From: Synanceia verrucosa
Lineage: Eukaryota > Chordata > Actinopteri > Perciformes > Synanceiidae
Length of the DNA: 64,000 nucleotides
Direction: 5' to 3'
Assembly (NCBI GenBank): GCA_029721515.1
Contig: CM056567.1
Coordinates: 3,154,007 to 3,218,006, forward strand
Part shown: in pieces, positions 59,491 through 64,000 of the stretch
Numbering within the stretch: position 1 is the first letter of the stretch
Layout: each line of letters opens with the position of its first letter
Program-made: the position numbers and the translations under genes
The notes under the pieces: model-generated
The model's input: the letters and a program-made list of their open reading frames with translations, nothing else
Database searches by the model: none
What the model was told of the DNA's origin: nothing

Positions 59491-60447
59491 TTCCCTCACC
59501 AAGTGACAAATGCTCTCCTCATTCTTTCATGTTAAGCGTTCGCAGTGATATCAGCTGCTTCCAATGCCAAAAACACACCACTGTAGTACTGAGAGGCGAC
59601 TGAATCACCTCTACCAAGCCCAGCCAGGTCATTTACTGGCATTTGATAAGCCAAAACACTATAGCATATCGCTTTCCGCATTCTGATTTATTTGCCAATT
59701 ACGAGGAATTTGGCTCCAGTTGGACGCATCCCTCTGAATGAACTAAAATCTGGACAAACAGAAGTAAGGTATTGGCAGGACTGTTACCTTCAGTGGTAAT
59801 AAAATGTGTGTACATACTGATATTATATAAATATTTTGTGTTTCTTGTTGTACCCTTTATATCTGCATTGTATTTAAAGCCTATGTTGAGCTTTTGGGAA
59901 ACACTGATCGGTATTTTTCACCATTTTACAGACAGTTGCAGCTGTCCAATATCTCAAAGATATTCATTTTACAGTCAAAGAGGAACAAAGAAACCAGGAA
60001 ATATTCACATTTAAGAAGCTGATATTAGCAAATTTGGATTTTTCTGTCTTGAAAAATACTCAAAGCGATTGTCAGAGAAGCTGGAGATTTACAGTTGGCA
60101 ACTAATATGTACAGCTGACACCCCTTGTTGGTGTTTGGGTGTTTTTACAGTAATACTGCTAAAAAACAAACTGACAAGACAGATATCAGTCATGACCTGT
60201 CTGCCGTTTGTTTTTACTTTCAGAGGAGTAAACCAGGAGTTGAAGAAACATGGCCATAAAAAACACCAACGAACAATAACAAGTCACAAAAATCAACATA
60301 TATAACAACTGGCATAGCTATAAAAAGTCTTTCTGTAAAACCTCCCCTGCAGATTTTACAGTCTATCCTAATGTGTCATCTGTAGATCTGTATCTTCACT
60401 AAATTCAAATGAAAAATAAATTAACTAAATAGTCAATATCAGTCCAA
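59491..60447. repeat. Near-identical 956-bp duplicated segment, copy 2 (probable source)
   Basis: Same sequence and orientation as 56540-57496. Its flanks ('tactgctgcttgccgtgtc' left, 'caagctaagaaaagg' right) show no direct repeat, so it is the likely template. Confidence 0.93.
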
Positions 60448-60923
60448 CAAGCTAAGAAAAGGCAGAGCAGGCAGGCAGGGGGACCTAGAAAACAACCTCT
60501 CCTCCTACACTTGCTTCATAACTGCTGATTTCCCTTCGGCCACACCAATACTATCCAACCCCCTGCAGGCTGTTACCACACCACATCAGTAGTAATACAC
60601 ATTCCTTTACTGCTACCAGCGGTGGAAGAAGTAGTCAGGAATTTTACTTAAAGTGACAATCTGTAAGATTTCAGTCCTGGTTGATTTAGAGTGAAAGCAG
60701 AGGAGTTTAACAGTCTGGACTATTGTTGCTGACACATGAACATCGAAACATAACAGAGAATAATAATATTATATTTATTTGTTGAAACTTGTCAGATAGT
60801 TTAATGTTTTGTGTGTACAACAATACAAAAAAGCTATATTACAGTAGGGGTGGGTATTGGCAAGGACATCACAATATGATACATATCGCGATACTTGAGT
60901 CAAAAATTCAGCTTAAAATACAA

Positions 60924-60925
<2 letters not shown>

Positions 60926-60982
<57 letters not shown>
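60926..60982. repeat. (TA)n microsatellite
   Basis: About 28 uninterrupted TA dinucleotides, followed by 'tgtaggtacacatatt'. The Ile-Tyr repeat frames here are artefacts. Confidence 0.97.
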
Positions 60983-60985
<3 letters not shown>

Positions 60986-61265
60986 GGTACACATATTTCT
61001 ATATGTACATGTGTGTGTATGTATATATAAGGGCTGTCAAAGTTACTATGTTAACGTGGATTTTTTTATTTTACTTTTCGGTAAAATAAAAAGGGGATCG
61101 GGAATCAATATTAATAATTTAAAAATCTATATTATATCAGAAGAAAAAGTATCACGATATATTGCCATATCAATATTATTTCCCACCCCTACATTACAGC
61201 ATTATTTTTTCTGGGAGATGTCACTCCACATCCAGATCATAATACTGCAAATATAAAAATACTGC

Positions 61266-61391
61266 ACTGCGATGAGGTGTCGACTTGTCCAGGGTGTACC
61301 CTGCCTTCCGCCCTAAGACAGCTGGGATAGGCTCCAGCCCCCCCGCGACCCTATGAGGATAAGCGGTAGATAATGGATGGATGGATGGATA
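61266..61391 (+). mobile_element. 5'-truncated copy of the (ATGG)n-tailed SINE-like element
   Basis: 'tgtccagggtgtaccctgcc' through 'tagataatggatggatgg' matches the 3' half of the element at 19512-19800. Imperfect direct repeats 'ataaaaatactgca' (left) and 'ataaatactgca' (right) look like its target-site duplication. Confidence 0.85.
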
Positions 61392-63600
61392 TAAATACTG
61401 CAATACTTTCATCAGCAGGCCTCAGTCACCATTATGTTATCTCATTTGGCAAAAGACAGAGACTTAACTGACATTTATTTAGGGTGTTATGGTAAAAGTG
61501 CAGAAATTCATAAGTTACTTCAGTAAAAGTGCAAAAGTATTAGCAGCAAAACAAAAGGACTCATTATGCAGTTGCATGATGCATTTATGTGTTCAATACT
61601 TGAATTTCCCAACGGATCAATAAAGTATGTGACTATCTACTTTAATGTTGCAGCTGGGAAATAGGCACAGTCTCCTATAATAATAACAATAATGATAATA
61701 ATAATAATAATAATAATACATTACTTGTTGATTAGATTTTGTATTATTAATCTCATTCTGCAGGGTAAGTGAAGCTGTCAGATAAATGTAGTGGAGGAAA
61801 AAAAAAAATTTTCTCTAAGATTTCCCAGAGGAGATAATAAGGACATACCAAAGTAAAGTTTAAGTAGTGAACTTAAGGGGCAGCTGCTGTTTAAACCTGC
61901 AGTATATGGGACAGGTGTTCATCTGAATCTATCACCATTTCTGACAGGTGTTGACACAAAAAATGGAGCCCGCCGTACCTGTCTTTGGCTTTCCTTCAAC
62001 AGTTTTGGTATTTTTATTGATAATATATTTACGCAGACAAAACATTTAGAAAGGTTCAAAAGAAAGAATCTCTATCTTATTATTATTACTATTGGGAATT
62101 AATCATCTTTGAAGTGTTGGCAGGTCAGAAATGAATGCTTTGTTTATCTCTGTGTGATTTACTGTTATGGATAGCACCTTTAATCCTGCACTAAATCAAA
62201 CAGGTGTCAGATAAAAACACACAAGGTCACCATTTTATGTGACAAAACAAATGTGACCCCACTGAATCTTTTGTGAATACTGATTGCATTAAAACATTAA
62301 AACACATTTATATTTGTAAGAATGTAGTCTTGACTGTTTACGCTCACATAAACGGTGGCTTTAAGTGTTGCTGGTCTCAGATTCCTACGACCACAGTGCA
62401 ACAATGAAAAGTGTCAGTCAAAGCAGCCAACATCTGGAGTTAACATATTATTACCTGCTTTATAATAACATCTGTGCTTTCATTAAAACTCACCATTTTG
62501 TTAGGCAAAAAGAAAAAACGTGGAAGGCTGGAGAAACCACATAACTTACAGTTTCCTGTACAGTCAACACTGCCCCTCATTGACGCATCATCAATAATAA
62601 TTTACTAAATCATCCCTGATTATTAATACTAATAATTACTATCTCAATGGAGAGGAAGCACAGTGTCATACACAGGCTGAAACCTGCCTGCTACACTCTT
62701 TTAACAGCAGCAAATGCACTAATTACATAAAAATGCATAATGACAGTCACTCACCTCTGTAACTGTCCAGAAACGGTGTTCACATCATTTAGCTCTGTAT
62801 CCTCCCTTCGTGTGCATCAACGTGGTGGCCACATTATTTTTTTACCATCCCCAGTACTAAAGACGTGAGAAAATTCCAGATTTCAACGTTAATGATATAA
62901 ACGAAAAAGCATGTATCATGAACTATCTGTACTGTAGTGTTTCTGGACGCACACGTGTTTACCCTGTTTATAACGAGGTAATAATCAGAAATCGACGCAC
63001 ACAGCTCAAAAAATGGATCGTAAACCTCCAAAACACCAAAGTTGCGACGGTGTCACCGTGTAAAACATCCCAATCCCACGTTTGAATATTTCGGATATTA
63101 ACGGGACAGTAGTGCGGTCACTAGATGCTTAATATAACCGCGAACGGTTTGTGTTTATTTTGTCATAAGCTAGTAGCTGCCATTCGTCCAATAATAGACA
63201 GTCTGTGCTACATTTGGATCAGCAGCTAGCTAGCCATCTACCAGCAGCCTGTTTGAGGGCGATTTAGGGCAGACTTTAGCTTCAACACACACTGAATGTA
63301 ACGTTAAGCTACCAAATGAGTCGCTAACGCCGACAGCTTTTGCTTTACCCGAGTAAATGTGACACAACCCCGGGGACGAAGTGATGCACACAGTCTCCGT
63401 CACATTCTCGTAGGCACTCGTGTTACTACATCTCAAGCTACGGCGGCTAACGATGCACTAGCATGTCAGCTAATTTTTAAGAAAAAAAAAACATAAAAAC
63501 ACCCCGACGTTGGTTTAAACACAAATTCACAGTTACGCCGATACAAAAGTACAGGCGTGGGAAAACCCCAGTTGATTTTAAATTCCAGCGGTTGTTGAAA
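61392..63600. other. ash1l intron 1, 5' part
   Basis: AT-rich with an (aat)n run at about 61695. No exon or element assigned. Confidence 0.45.
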
Positions 63601-64000
63601 TAATAACAGACGCAGCGCCGTGTAAGGTTATTAAAAAAACACTAACTGTCAACAAAATGGCGGCTGCGTTGAATCAACAGAGACCCGAAATGGAACTCCT
63701 TCTATTTCTCCTTCCCCGCTGTTAAAATCCGGCCTTGCCCTTACAGCAGATGGTGTCCGTGATATATCCCCGAAATGAAATGCGAAAATCCACTCCGACA
63801 CGCCGTTAGCTGGGCCTGGATGTGTCAGCACGGGCCTCCCTGGTTAGTCGGGCCTCCATGTCTGCTCAGCCCGGATCGCTACTGTGTCGGTACAACACGG
63901 GCATTCTCCCGGAGAGGCGGGAGGGAGGGAGGGAGGGACAGGACGGGGCGAGGAGGGCGGAGGGGAGGGGAGGAGGGGAGCGGAGCAAATGTCGGTCGGT
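63600..64000 (-). promoter_or_regulatory. ash1l: CpG-rich ash1l promoter and probable non-coding first exon
   Basis: CpG density rises sharply from about 63,500. The motif 'aaaatggcggc' (YY1-like) lies at about 63653-63664. From 63905 the plus strand is G-rich ('gggagggagggagggaca', 'ggaggggaggggaggagggg'). The first coding exon ends its 5' UTR near 56000, so a non-coding exon 1 in this region is expected, as in other vertebrates. The precise start and donor are not determined. The window ends inside the island. Confidence 0.6.

Noticed and set aside
60926..61089. Ile-Tyr repeat peptides
   Set aside because: Translations of the (TA)n microsatellite.

Overview
The window is nuclear DNA from a ray-finned fish, most likely a percomorph-type teleost. 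It carries vertebrate genes with GT-AG introns, many short inverted-repeat elements and retroposon tails of the teleost kind, and a vertebrate ASH1L orthologue with compact introns. No prokaryotic, viral or CRISPR feature was seen.

Layout. (1) Positions 1 to about 12,325 are an AT-rich satellite of ~166-bp monomers organised into higher-order repeats, continuing past the left edge. (2) 12,602-13,215 holds the last two or three exons of an SK-type calcium-activated potassium channel gene (+ strand, kcnn3-like), so the satellite appears to sit in an intron of that gene. (3) 13,216-16,840 is repeat-rich intergenic DNA: a 1.1-kb purine-only-like tract, a 44-bp minisatellite, an inverted pair of a dispersed repeat, and decayed relics of the same satellite. 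(4) rps27 (ribosomal protein eS27, - strand) occupies 17,032-18,811 in four coding exons. (5) lrrc71 (- strand) occupies 20,405-26,053 in 17 coding exons, with an RFX X-box just upstream. (6) ash1l (- strand) fills the rest: 3' UTR from about 26,742, coding exons from 28,903 to 56,000, a large 5' intron, and a CpG-rich promoter/first-exon region near 63,600-64,000.

The gene models were assembled by hand from splice sites and reading phase. All three complete models close exactly in frame: rps27 84 residues, lrrc71 501 residues, ash1l 2,927 residues. From my memory of the human map, orthologues of all four genes lie on chromosome 1q, which fits a conserved linkage group and favours kcnn3 for the channel.

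The genes do not form one pathway. rps27 is a housekeeping 5'-TOP gene, lrrc71 is probably ciliary, ash1l is an H3K36 methyltransferase, and the SK channel is a membrane protein. The less ordinary material is in the non-coding DNA: the layered satellite inside a channel gene intron, a single strongly mutated monomer in it, a 956-bp near-identical templated duplication bounded by a ~24-bp direct repeat in ash1l intron 1, and several terminal-inverted-repeat elements in the introns of lrrc71 and ash1l. I found no clear undescribed multi-gene system.
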